Below, one piece after another: positions 10,726 to 21,190 of a DNA stretch of 64,000 nucleotides. Within the stretch, counting starts at the first letter, position 1. Each line of letters begins with the position of its first letter. The translations under genes were made by a program, and so were the position numbers. The notes beneath the pieces were generated by a model. The model was not told the origin of the DNA and did not search any database. It saw only the letters and a list, made by a program, of their open reading frames with translations. The DNA lies in NCBI GenBank assembly GCA_029747015.1, contig JAKOGI010001571.1:149115-213114 (forward strand), in the 5' to 3' direction. The DNA comes from Carnegiea gigantea (lineage: Eukaryota > Streptophyta > Magnoliopsida > Caryophyllales > Cactaceae).

Positions 10726-12160
10726 GAGATCCCACATGGCCTTCCCCCTCCTAGATCCATCCAACACAAGATAGACCTCATTCCCGGTTCCGTTCTTCCC
10801 AACAAGCCGGCCTACCGGATGTCTCCTAGTGAAACTCAAGAAATCCAAAGACAAGTAGATGACCTCTTGTCCAAGGGTTTAATTCGGGAGAGTTTGAGTC
10901 CATGTGCCGTGCCCGCCCTCCTTGTTCCTAAAAAGGACGGTAGCATGCGCATGTGTGTGGATAGCCGGGCTATTAACAAAATCACTATCAAGTACCGGTA
11001 TCCTATTCCAAGATTGGAAGATCTACTGGACGAACTCCATGGAGCCGCTATCTTTTCCAAGATTGATTTACGAAGTGGCTACTATCAAATCCGGATCTTT
11101 GAAGGTGATGAATGGAAAACCGCCTTTAAGACTAAAGGAGGTTTGTATGAGTGGCTTGTGATGCCATTTGGGCTTACTAATGCCCCTAGCACTTTCATGA
11201 GGCTTATGAACCAAGTTCTAAAGCCCCTCATTGGCATTTGTGTTGTTGTCTACTTTGATGATATTTTGGTCTATAGCAAGACCGAAGAAGAGCATGCCCA
11301 ACACTTGGAACAAGTTTTGGAGATCCTTTCTCAAGAGCAACTCTATGGCAATATGGAGAAATGTTATTTCTTCACCCCTTGTGTCCGCCCCAAGGTCTTC
11401 AAGTTGATGATAGCAAGATCAAGGCTATCCAAGAATGGCCTACTCCTACATGTATCACGCAAGTAAGGAGTTTCCATGGCCTAGCATCATTTTACCGGAG
11501 ATTCATCCGAAATTTCAGCACCATTGTGGCTCCTATAACCGAGGTAATTAAAGGCAAAGAATTTTCTTGGAACGAGCAAGCCCAACAAGCCTTTGAAGAG
11601 ATCAAGAAGAAACTCACTAGTGCTCCCGTCCTAGCCTTGCCCGATTTTGCCAAAGTTTTTGAAGTTGAATGTGATGCATCCGGGGTAGGAATTGGAGTTG
11701 TCCTATCTCAAGAGAAGAGACCCATTGCCTTCTTTAGTGAGAAGCTCAACGATGCCAAGAAGAAGTACTCCACCTACGACAAGGAGTTTTATGCTATCAT
11801 TAGAGCATTGGAGCATTGGCGTCATTATCTTGTTGGAGGAGAATTCATTCTCCATTCTGATCATGAGGCTCTCAAGTACATTCAAGGACAACACAAACTC
11901 AGCCCTAGACATGCTAAATGGGTAGAGTATCTTCAGTCCTTCCATTTCACCATCCAACATAAGGCGGGGACTCTCAACAAAGGAGCCGATGCACTCTCTC
12001 GTAGGTACTTGTTACTCTCCACTTTGAGTACTAAAGTACTTGGTTTTGAGATTGTGAAAGACTTGTACTCCAAAGATGATGATTTCAAGGATATTTTTGA
12101 GAAGTGTTCTAAGCACCCCCCATGGGTTGTTTCACTTAGAAGATGGGTTCCTATTTAAAG
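10726..12160 (+). pseudogene. D reverse transcriptase and RNase H
   Basis: RT runs from [18 protein letters not shown] through [33 protein letters not shown], and the catalytic YFDD at 11251-11262. Near 11380 a deletion of roughly 30 bases plus a frameshift removes the conserved FLGYVVS segment. The reading continues in another frame with [18 protein letters not shown]. RNase H follows, with [13 protein letters not shown] (first catalytic Asp about 11672), [22 protein letters not shown] and ADALSRR. Another frameshift lies near 12118, at KHPPWVV where relatives read KHPHGLF. It would copy element RNA to cDNA if intact. Confidence 0.9.
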
Positions 12161-13294
12161 GCTCACGCCTTTGCATTCCTCAATGCGGATTTAGAGAGCT
12201 CCTTATCCAAGAGCTACATAGAGGAGCCCTAGCCGGCCATTTCGGTGTAGAGAAGACAAGAGCAATGTTGAAGGAACACTACTATTGGCCAAAGCTGTCA
12301 AGAGATATAGAGCATTTCATCAAAAGATGTTCTACTTGTCAAATGGCTAAGAGCCATGCGTTGCCCCAAGGCTTGTACTCCCCTCTTCCTATTCCTCAAG
12401 CCCCTTGGGAAGATATTAGTTTGGACTTCAATACGGATTTGCCTAGAACCTAAAGGAACAAGGATTCCATTATAGTAGTTATGGACCGATTTTTCAAGAT
12501 GGCGCATTTCATCCCTTGCCACACTACTAATGATGCTACTCAAGTGGCTAACTTGTACTTCAAAGAAATTGTGAGACTACATGGCATTCCTAAGAGTATG
12601 GTATCCGGTCGTGACCCTAAGTTCCTTAGTCACTTTTGGCTCACTTTGTGGCGTAAATTGGGTACTCAACTCAAGTTTAGCACAACATGTCATCCCCAAA
12701 CCGATGGACAAACTGAAGTCACTAATAGGACTTTGGGTACTTTACTACGAGTCCTTGTGAAGAAGCATTTGAAGAATTGGGATGAGTTGTTGCCCCATGC
12801 CGAGTTTGCATTCAATCGAGTGCCTAGCAAGTCCACCCAACTCTCTCCTTTTCAAGTTGTCTATGGCTATAATCCCAGGAGTCCGTTGGATCTTATTCCT
12901 ATTCCCACTCCTACAAAACTTAGTTGGGAAGCCGAGAAACGAGCCAAGGAAATTCAAGAACTTCATGCTCGCGTTCGTGACAACATAGCCAAGGCTAATG
13001 AGAGAGTCATGCAAAGCGCCAACAAGCACCGGAAAGAGGTACATTTTTAGCCTGGAGACTTGGTTTGGATTCACCTGCGAAAGGAAAATTTTCCTTCTAA
13101 AAGAAAATCTAAGTTGATGCCTCGATCCGATGGGCCCTTTGAGATCCTTGAGAAGGTTGGGCCTAATGCTTACAAGGTTGATCTTCCCAGAGATTATGGA
13201 GTTTCAGCTACATTCAATGTCTCCGACCTTAGCCCTATTTTACTGATGAGCCCTTTCCTAGTTTGAGGGCAAACTTTCACTCACCCGGGGGGAA
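12161..13294 (+). pseudogene. D integrase
   Basis: N-terminal zinc-binding motif (GHFGVEK, HYYWPK, CSTCQMAKSH, 12237-12356) and a core with SLDF as the first Asp. The second catalytic Asp is mutated: VSGRDPKFLSHFW has GGT at 12607-12609 where relatives have GAT. The catalytic Glu lies in [11 protein letters not shown]. The C-terminus has [18 protein letters not shown] and [13 protein letters not shown]. Nonsense changes are CAA-to-TAA at 12451 and CAG-to-TAG at 13048, with a frameshift near 13240. The frame then crosses the purine-rich 3' junction into the LTR (see 13263-13520). Confidence 0.9.
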
Positions 13295-13520
13295 TGATGG
13301 AGACCATCATGAACGGCCCAAAGACCATCAAGCCCAGCCCAAGGAAGACCCAATCAAGCTTCAAGAAGTCAAAGACGTGGCAAAACTCTGTAGAAAAGTT
13401 TTATTCCTTCCGGAAGAATTAGTGCCCGATTCGTCCCTGCGGAAGGTAATTTCTGTGGCAACTTTTGGACAAGCTCAAGTAGACCCACAACTTGAGGGCC
13501 CATATGCTTTGGAAGCTTAA
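13263..13520 (+). pseudogene. D integrase tail read through the polypurine tract into U3
   Basis: After the frameshift the integrase frame ([11 protein letters not shown]) continues without a stop across the LTR boundary at 13295 to a TAA at 13520. The LTR-encoded tail contains ELVPDSSLRK and VDPQLEGPYALE. The same tail with few changes is encoded by the M-family solo LTR S2 (minus strand, 40503-40600), which supports it having been protein-coding. I infer that it is a C-terminal integrase extension; its function is unknown. Confidence 0.6.
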
Positions 13521-14403
13521 GATTTCAGCTTTAAAATAAGCCCAAGTTTGTTTAATTTGGACGTCATTTGATTGGGCAAAATATCACTCAAAGGTACGTT
13601 ATTCTGATCCAGTCTAGTCTGAGATAGGTGCATTGTTTGGCCCATAACCTTTTCACCGCTTATCCAAATTGAGCAAATGAGCCCATTCTGGAAAATAGAC
13701 TTCCAGGGCTTTCTAGCAAGCCCAAGAACGCGTGTTTTGGCCGAGGATTCTGGAAGATATACTCTGTTGAAATTGAGGCAGCTGCAAGGATTAATTCTGG
13801 GAAAGTGAAGAGTCTTCGGTTACATGTGTTTGTGTGGCTGATATTGTGCACATTTTGGAGGCTTCTAGATGGAGATAATCAGCTGATAGAAATCCTAGAA
13901 TATTCCTTGTAACCTCCCCCACCCCTTTTATGATGAGTCTTTTCATTTTACTTATTCTTTTCATTGGCTAGTTTTAATTGTTAGGAGTTGTTGAGTCTTT
14001 TGGTTGTCTTTTGCTGAGCTTATAAAAGAGGAGGGGCGTGTGATGCTTGTCATTCAGATTGTATGAGATTTCCAAAAGCAATACAAGTACTTTGAGTGTG
14101 TTTCTCAAAAGTGCATCTAAAATTCCTAGTTCTATATCTTGAATTGTGGCAAATTCAAGTGGTGTTCTAGGTTCTCTATCTTCTCCATTGGAGTGATTCC
14201 TCGGTTAAGACAAGAGAATTAGCCCAAGATCAAGTCATTGAGTGGCTCCGTGAAGGATTATGTTAATTACAAGATCTTGTTCTATCCTTTTCTTGTGTGG
14301 TGAAGATCTTCTTCCATCTCATCCATCTTTCATTTCTCTTTTCACTTTGGTTTGTTTTGAGTTTGAGTTTGATTTGGATCACTTTCCACGCACACATACA
14401 TCA
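13295..14403 (+). repeat. Element D 3' LTR (1109 bp)
   Basis: Starts TGATGGAGACCATCATG and ends ACATACATCA, followed by TSD TTAAG. Its TATA box lies at 14021-14027. The purine tract before it (CCCGGGGGGAA) has diverged from the AAGGGGAGGA of relatives. Confidence 0.95.
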
Positions 14404-14880
14404 TTAAGCAGGGATTAACTTTGTAACCACACGGGTTAGCTAAAACCGTGTATTAAGCTAGATTAAGAGGTTTCCTAATGATGAAGAAACCTCACTCCTT
14501 AGCCTTTAGCTGCTTGGTTGCTTGCTAGCTTACCTTTAACGGTTTGTACTCTTCACTTTTTTAATCAGATTTCGACATTTGAAAGAAAGAAAGAGAGTTT
14601 TCTCTTGAAAAACCAGAATACTACACTTGCTTATCCTTAACTAGGCTGATCAAGGTGGTGATCAAGTTTAGTCCTAATCTTGTTTAAGTGGTGATTTTCT
14701 GTATCTTATTCAAGTTTAGGGGCCCTAACCTTGGTTTTGGTGGTATTTCTGTATCCCAAACTCATGATTAGTTCTATCTCATTCATCCATTTCAGTCATA
14801 GGTTCTTAGGAAAACTGTGAGTGTTCATCTCCTTTCTTTGCTTCCCTTTGATTTTAAGCTTAATTCCTTGAGCTTTGAGT
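14404..14880 (+). repeat. C/X shared LTR, right part
   Basis: Resumes after D and its TSD copy. It contains LTR-like sequence (GTGGTGATTTTCTGTATCTTATTC, with pyrimidine-rich ends) and is followed by a gag start at 14983. No CATCA end and no TGGTATCAGAGC primer site are visible. A degenerate CTTGGCCTGGTATTC at about 14886-14900 aligns with the leader just after the primer site in J (CTTGGCCTGACC), so the LTR end and PBS appear deleted or decayed. The boundary is approximate. Confidence 0.6.
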
Positions 14881-14982
14881 TTCTCCTTGGCCTGGTATTC
14901 TCCCTACCCTTCCAGAATCATTTCCAAATCCATTCCCCAATCACAAGTCCAAATTCTGTTCTACTCTTAAATCGGTTACAAC

Positions 14983-15129
14983 ATGAGTACTAGTTTGAGT
15001 TTAGAAGAGAACCTTGATGCTGTTTTGAAGAGTAATCATGAGATTACCTCTTCTAATCAAGAACTGAAGAGTTCTAATCAAGATTTGAAGGATCAAAATG
15101 AGTATCTACACAAACAGCTAGATACCTTT
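14983..15129 (+). pseudogene. Element X gag, piece 1 (N-terminal coiled coil)
   Basis: Starts MSTSLSLEENL, matching the MSTSMSVEERL start of G and J. A coiled-coil stretch follows (SNQELKSSNQDLKDQNEYL). Element E interrupts it after CCTTT at 15125-15129. It follows directly on the C/X shared LTR, so C and X form an LTR-internal-LTR-internal tandem. Confidence 0.85.
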
Positions 15130-16263
15130 TGATGGAGGTCCATCCCCTAACATGATCCATGGCCATCAAGGGAGCCCAAAAGGTCCAAACCTCAGGTCCA
15201 AGATGCAAGAAATCAACCTAAGGGAACAAGGAAATTATTTCCTCAAAACTGGAATTTCAGGCGTGCACAAACCCGGTCTTGTGCACGTTATTTCCTAAAC
15301 TTCCCAAGGCTAAAATGGGGTTGCAGGGAGCCTAAGTTTAAGTTCAAGATGTGCTCTTTCCATCAAGACCTCTTGCAAGTCATTTGGAGTTCATTTGATA
15401 CCTCAAAACCTCAAGCAAAGTCAATCACTACATCCTGGCGCTGAACTGGGCAGGGCTGAAACAAGAGGTTGTTTGGTGGCCCATTTCTCCTCTATTTGGG
15501 TTGAAACTTTTATGGTTTGAAAGTACTTTAAAAATATTATCAAGTGACCATAAAAAACCTCAGCCAAATTACACTCATGAGGAGCTATTAACCACCAAAA
15601 CAAGGGAAGAAACACCCTTTTGACCGGGTAATAGGGCAGCCGGGTACAAGAGAGGAGAGTGAGGTGTCTTATTGCTCTAACCCATGCTTAGCCACTTGCA
15701 AGAGTCATCATGAAGGGTACTTAGCTGCCAAGAAGCTTCCATTCACCCCTAGGCCGACACATCATCCTCAAGATTAGCATAGAAGAGGTGTCAAGTGGAG
15801 GATGCATCTACCCTTTTTTGTTTTGATATGATATATGTATTTTTGCCTAGTTTAGCTTATAGTGCAACCTAGGGCCTATGATTTGTACTTGGAACTTTTG
15901 TATTAATACCCCCACAAGCCCTTGGCCGGCCACTCAAGCTTGTTTATTGAATGAAAGTTGAGCTTTGCTCCTTTGAATCCTCAAACTCTCTTCTAGCTTA
16001 TCTCATCTTTTGGCCAAGTTGAGTGGTGATCTAGTAAGAGTCTTAACTTCCTTCTTGGTGGTGTTTCTGTATCCAAGAGGTTGTTAAGGGCCCTAACATC
16101 AAACCTTGGTGGTGTTTCTGTATCCAAGGTAGGTGTTAGTTCCGGTTCTATCCTTCCCAGCTCAAGGTGAGTTTGTGAATTCAAAGTTGCCTTGTTGTTA
16201 CCTCCCATTGCTTTCATCCCACCCTTGTTCCTATCCTCTTGGGTTTTCCTTGAGGATACATCA
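15130..16263 (+). repeat. Element E 5' LTR (1134 bp)
   Basis: Starts TGATGGAGGTCCATCCCC and ends GAGGATACATCA before the primer site. Differences from the 3' LTR are few except for a patch around 15640-15780 (partner 21510-21680), where indels and substitutions cluster. A weak TATTAATA lies at 15901. Confidence 0.95.
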
Positions 16264-16267
16264 TATT

Positions 16268-16279
16268 TGGTATCAGAGC
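16268..16279 (+). promoter_or_regulatory. Primer binding site of E (initiator Met tRNA)
   Basis: TGGTATCAGAGC four bases after the LTR end. Confidence 0.93.
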
Positions 16280-16384
16280 TAAGGCTTCCCTAGGCCTAAG
16301 CTTGCTGCCCAACACCCTTCCACACACCCCAAACACATTTCCCCTCAAAAACACCAAACCGTGCTCCACGGTTTTTCACCATCC

Positions 16385-16610
16385 AGAAAAACGGCACGGC
16401 CATCCCGTGCCAAAGAGCACGACCGTGCCACCCTCACATTCCAGCCACACTTCCCTTTTTCATCCACACCCAGTACTTCAGCACGGCCACCCCGTGCCAT
16501 GTCGCACGAGCGTGCCACCCCTTTTCCAGCAACATCTCAACTTCACTCCCGTCCAGAACCAGAGCACGGCCGCCCCGTGCCTCACAGCACGCCCGTGCCA
16601 CATTCAGGCC
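16385..16610 (+). repeat. E leader: three tandem ~85-nt units with paired GC-rich dyads
   Basis: GCACGGCC recurs at 16394, 16481 and 16564. Each copy is followed about 20 bases later by GCACG...CGTGCC, giving two dyads per unit. The spacing is 87 and 83 bases. The gag frame is open through the region and encodes repeated RPxRAKEHDRAT-like peptides, but the clear gag start is downstream at 16649. Comparable units stand in the leaders of H, M and L. Confidence 0.8.
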
Positions 16611-16648
16611 GTGAAGTTCCTGCTTATTTCAACACAAGCACTACTAGC

Positions 16649-17731
16649 ATGACCATGGAGGAAAAGTTTGAGGCTCTCATGAGGAATTATGAGGCCTTGA
16701 AGCTACAGAATGAAGAGATCAAAGGTCAGAATGAGTATCTGAGGCGACAACTTGGAGACTCCTTGAAGCAAAAACGAAAGGAGGTTAGAAGTTCCCGATC
16801 TTCTAACTCCTCCGACTCCGAACCGGAAGCAAGAGAAGCCCCACACTTGAGCTCGTCAAGTGAAGAGGAGGCTTATGGAAGATCAAGAAGAGGAAGGCGG
16901 ACAACCTCTCACCAAGGAGACATTAGAGTGGAGATTCCAGAGTTTGAAGGGAAGCTAGACCCCGATGAGTTCTTAGAATGGATGCAAACCGTTGAGAGAA
17001 TCTTTGACTACAAAGAGATTTCCGAGGGAAATAAGGTAAAACTTGTGGCCCTTAAACTTCGTAAATATGCTTCTCTTTGGTGGTCCAACCTTTGTGCTAA
17101 GAGAGTTAGGCAAGGGAAGGGAAAGATTCGAACATGGGAAAAGATGAAAACCAAACTCAAAGCCCGTTTCCTACCCCCATCTTACCTACAAGACAATTAT
17201 TCCCAACTTCACAATCTCACCCAGGGGAACTTGAGTGTTGAGGAGTACACTAGGGAATTTGAGAAGTTGTTAATCAAGTGTGACTTGAGAGAGCCCGAAG
17301 AGCAAACCATAGTGAGATATTTGGGTGGGTTAGATCCTAGGTATGCCCATGTGGTGGAATTGCAACAATACACCACTTTTGATGAGGTGTGTGTCTTAGC
17401 CCACAAAGTTGAGCAACAAAGGAAATCCAAGCTCTACAAAAGAGAACCTCCCAAACCCTTTCCCAAGAGCCAACCTTTCAACAAGGGGAGCTCTTATCCA
17501 CCTCCCAAACCCACGGTTACTACACCCCCACCTCCACAAAAGAACCAAGCCCCACAAAAGACTCCACCTTCCCAAAACCGACCCAACCCCAAGCCAAATG
17601 ACCAAAGGAGATGTTTCAAGTGTCAGGGTCTTGGGCACATTGCTTCGGAGTGTCCAAATAGGAGGGTTATCTCCTTGGCCGAGTGGGATAAGAGAAGAGA
17701 AGAAGAGGAAGAAGAGGAGGAAGAAGGATAA
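16649..17731 (+). pseudogene. E gag
   Basis: Particle protein of about 360 residues from ATG 16649 (MTMEEKFEALMRNYEAL), which is where relatives start; the frame is open further upstream through the dyad leader. Features are a coiled coil (LKLQNEEIKGQNEYLRRQLG), a Ser/Glu-rich spacer, and the Gag core (FEGKLDPDEFLEWMQTVERIF, LRKYASLWWSNL, SVEEYTREFEKLLIKCDL). A Pro-rich region follows, with a CCHC knuckle (CFKCQGLGHIASEC, residues about 322-335) and a poly-Glu linker. A TAA at 17729 interrupts the linker; the frame then continues into protease. In H the matching position is a Lys codon, so I read it as a nonsense mutation. Confidence 0.9.
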
Positions 17732-18440
17732 GGTGTATATTACATGGAGGAACAAGAAGAAGTGATTGAGGAAGCGGATGAAGGAGAGTTACTTGTATTG
17801 AGGAGAGCTTTGAGTAACAAAAGAGGAGAACATGAAGAACAAAGAGAGAACATCTTCCATACACGTTGCACCATTCAAAGCAAAGTGTGTTCCCTCATCA
17901 TTGATGGTGGGAGTTGTGCAAACGTGGCATCCTCAACTATGGTGGAGAAGCTTGGCCTTCAAGCTTCGGCTCATCCTCACCCCTACAACATTCAATGGCT
18001 AAATCAAGGTAAGGGGTTGCAAGTTAATTCAAGATGCTTGATTCCATTCTCAATTGGGAAGCACTATCATGATGAATTGTGGTGTGATACCATCCCCATG
18101 GATGCATGTCACCTTTTGTTGGGAAGACCTTGGTTGTTTGATCGGAAGGTCATACATGATGGCTATCTAAACACCTACACCTTCCACAAAGATGGGAAAA
18201 AGATCACCCTTGCCCCATTAAGCCCTTCCCAACTCCACAAAAGTAAGCCCCAACCAAGCCATGACCATTCGGACATGCTTCTAGCCGTGAGTGAGCCTCT
18301 CCTTAAGGCTTCTCACCATGAATTCAAGGCCTTTAAGGAGTGGATCCTAGCCACCCTTGAAGAATCCGAAACCTCCACACCATCACATCCCCTAGCCATT
18401 TCCCTCCTTGAACATTTTAGCCATGTCTTCCCCGAAGAAA
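17732..18440 (+). pseudogene. E aspartic protease region
   Basis: In frame after the gag stop: EEADEGELLVLRRAL, then IFHTRCTIQSKVCSLIIDGGSCANVAS with the catalytic Asp at 17903-17905 in the family's Asp-Gly-Gly form. Next come QWLNQGKGLQV and CHLLLGRPWLFDRKVIHDGYLNTY. It would process the polyprotein in the particle. No disabling change is visible within the domain itself. The linker to RT contains HEFKAFKEWIL and ends at the VFPEEIPPGLPP block. Confidence 0.9.
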
Positions 18441-19940
18441 TACCCCCCGGCTTACCACCACAAAGAACCATCCAACACCACATAGACCTCATACCCGGTT
18501 CCATTCTCCCAAACAAACCGGCTTATCGGACAAACCCCAAAGAAACCATGGAAATCCAAAGGCAAGTTGATGAGCTTATGGATAAGGGGTTGATTAGAGA
18601 GAGCTTGAGCCCTTGTGCGGTTCCGGCCCTCCTTGTGCCAAAGAAAGATGGGAGCATGCGTATGTGTGTTGATAGTCGAGCAATCAACAAGATAACCATC
18701 AAGTATAGATATCCAATTCCCCGCCTTGAGGATATGCTTGATGAGTTATATGGTTCTAGTGTGTTCTCTAAGGTGGATTTGAGAAGTGGTTACTACCAAA
18801 TCCGCATTAGAGAGGGAGATGAATGGAAAACGGCCTTCAAAACCAAAGGAGGCTTGTATGAGTGGCTAGTCATGCCATTCGGATTGTCAAATGCTCCAAG
18901 TACCTTCATGCGGCTCATGAACCAAGTGTTCCGGCCCTTCATTGGCAAATTCGTTGTGGTGTATTTTGATGACATCCTCATCTATAGCAAGAATGAAGAA
19001 GAGCACCTTCAACATCTCACACAAGTCATGAAGGTTCTAGAGAAGGAGAAGCTCTATGGTAACCTTAAAAAGTGTGCATTTTTCACTCATGAGGTAACCT
19101 TCCTCAGTTACATTGTCACAAGTGAAGGCATCAAAGTTGATGAGAGTAAAGTGGAAGCAATTCGGTCTTGGCCAACCCCCAAGAGTATTCATGATGTGTG
19201 AAGTTTCCATGGGCTTGCCTCATTCTATAGGCGGTTCATTAGAAACTTTAGTACCATTATGGCCCCTATGACCGAGGTTATCAAAGGTGCATCGTTCAAG
19301 TGGACTCCCAAGGCTCAAGAAGCCTTTGAAACCATCAAGTCCAAACTCACCCAAGCACCGGTTCTTGCCTTGCCATGCTTTGACAAAGTGTTTGAGGTAG
19401 AGTGTGATGCGTCGGGAGTTGGCATTGGAGGAGTCCTCACTCAAGAAGGGCGGCCCTTAGCCTTCTTTAGTGAGAAGCTTTGTGACTCAAGGAGGAAGTA
19501 CTCCACTTATGATAAGGAGTTCTATGCAATAGTGAGGTGCCTTGAGCATTGGAATCATTACTTGGTGGCTAGTGAGTTCATCTTGCACTCCGATCATGAA
19601 GCCTTGAAGTACATTCAAGGGCAACATAAACTTAACTCACGGCATGCCAAGTGGGTAGAGTTCCTCCAATCTTTCAACTTCACCATCAAGCATAAGTCCG
19701 GAAAGCTCAACCAAGGAGCCGATGCCTTGTCAAGGAGGCACTTATTGCTATTCCAACTTGATGCTTGCATTCTTGGGTTTGAGCATTTGAAGTCACTCTA
19801 TGAGAATGATGAAGATTTGGGAGAGCTCTACAAGGAGTACCTTCGGCATCCCAAAGGTGACTTCCTTGTCCAAGATGGATTTTTGTTCAAGGGATCGAGA
19901 TTGTGTGTGCCTAAGTGTGGCACAAGAGAGTTGCTCATAC
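18441..19940 (+). pseudogene. E reverse transcriptase and RNase H
   Basis: RT is complete from [17 protein letters not shown], through the fingers and palm ([45 protein letters not shown]) and YFDD at 18962-18973, to the connection region. A single TGA at 19199 replaces the Arg of the conserved [15 protein letters not shown] (CGA to TGA). RNase H follows, with [14 protein letters not shown] (Asp about 19406), [32 protein letters not shown] and GADALSRRH. The domain order and lengths match autonomous CRM-clade elements. The frame breaks at about 19941. Confidence 0.93.
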
Positions 19941-21021
19941 GTCCATGGAGGATCTCTTGCCGGTCACTTTGGAGAGAACAAGACCCTTATGATGTTAAGG
20001 GAACATTATTATTGGCCAAGTATGAGCAAAGATGTCCAAGATGTGTTGAAGAGATGTGCCACTTGCCAAGTTGCCAAAAGCCACCTTCTACCCCACGGCT
20101 TATACACTCCCTTACCTACTCCCAATCATCCTTGGGAGGATGTAAGCATGGATTTTGTTCTTGGCCTCCCAAGAACACAAAGGGGTAAGGACTCCATTTT
20201 CGTGGTTGTTGATCGTTTTTCGAAGATGGCCCATTTCATACCTTGTGCCAAGACCAACGATGCCACCCACATTGCCGATCTATACTTCAAGGAAGTAATG
20301 AGGTTGCATGGCATCCCTAGATCCATTGTTTCGGATAGGGATACCAAGTTCCTTAGCCATTTTTGGGTGACACTTTGGAAGAAGATGGGAACCAAGCTCA
20401 AGTATAGCACTTCATGCCACCCTCAAACGGATGGGCAAACCGAAGTCACCAACCGGACTTTGGGAACCCTCTTAAGAGTGCTAGTGAAATCCAATATCAA
20501 AGCTTGGGACTTAGCCTTGCCACAAGCCGAATTCGCTTTCAACAAATCACCTAGCAAGGCCACGGGCTTATCTCCATTCAAGGTAGTCTATGGGATGGAT
20601 CCCTTGAGTCCCCTTGATCTTGCTCCAAGAGAAATGAATGCGAAGCCTCACATGGAGGCTAGCAAGCGAGTCGAAGAGATCCAAAAGCTCCATGAAACCG
20701 TGAAGGCCAAAATTGAGAAGGCCAATGCCTCATACAAAGACCATGCCAACAAGCATAGAAAGAAGATGGTGCTTCACCCCGGTGATTTGGTATGGGTTCA
20801 CTTAAGGAAGGAACGGTTTCCTTCTAAGAGGCAGAGCAAATTGATGCCAAGGGCCGATGGTCCTTTTGAAGTATTGGAACGCATCAATGATAATGCATAC
20901 AAGATCAATTTGCCCGGTGAGTATGGAGTTTCGCTACTTTCAACGTAGCCGACCTTAGCCCTTATGAGGAGGATGATAATCTTATCAATTTGAGGGCAAA
21001 TTCTCTTCAACAAGGGGAGGA
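19941..21021 (+). pseudogene. E integrase
   Basis: Zinc-binding HHCC region (GHFGENK, HYYWPS, CATCQVAKSH). Core: first Asp at 20151-20153 (SMDFVLGLPRTQRGKDSIF), second at 20334 ([13 protein letters not shown]), Glu at 20442-20444 ([14 protein letters not shown]). The 35-residue Asp-to-Glu spacing is as expected. C-terminus: [20 protein letters not shown] block, HLRKERFPSKRQSKLMPRADGPF, GEYGVS. Two frameshifts are visible: a short deletion near 19941 (RELLIR/PW) and a one-base loss near 20930 that would otherwise give ATFNVADLSPYEEDD. All three catalytic residues are intact. No chromodomain is seen. Confidence 0.92.
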
Positions 21022-21190
21022 TGATGGAGGTCCATCCCCTAACATGATCCATGGCCATCAAGGGAGCCCAAAAGGTCCAAACCTCATGTCCAAGATGCAA
21101 GAAATCAACCTAAGGGAACAAGGAAATTATTTCCTCAAAACTGGAATTTCAGGCGTGCACAAACCCGGTTTTGTGCACGTTATTTCCTAA
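20990..21190 (+). pseudogene. E integrase tail crossing polypurine tract into U3
   Basis: After the 20930 frameshift is ignored, the integrase frame runs NLRANSLQQGEDDGG across the purine tract (ACAAGGGGAGGA, 21010-21021) into the LTR and stops at 21190 after KPGFVHVIS. Similar in-frame endings with PGF(V/C) occur in C, G, H, J, K and L. CRM-clade elements are known to encode the end of integrase near or within the 3' LTR; that this tail corresponds to the CR motif is inference. Confidence 0.6.

Larger units (their letters stand above)
7642..14403 (+). mobile_element. Element D: complete but mutated CRM-like Ty3/gypsy retrotransposon (6762 bp)
   Basis: Both LTRs are 1109 bp, with TSD TTAAG at 7637-7641 and 14404-14408. 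Internal order is PBS, leader, gag, protease, RT, RNase H, integrase, purine tract, on the plus strand. It sits inside the LTR shared by C and X. By eye the LTRs differ at only a few percent of positions, so the insertion is fairly recent relative to C/X. Coding capacity is lost through nonsense changes, frameshifts and a small RT deletion. D is the apparent autonomous relative of the M array: the Gag and protease are close matches. Confidence 0.95.

Noticed and set aside
20761..21021. Chromodomain at the integrase C-terminus
   Set aside because: After [14 protein letters not shown] only an acidic segment and the purine tract follow; no aromatic-cage pattern of a chromodomain is visible.
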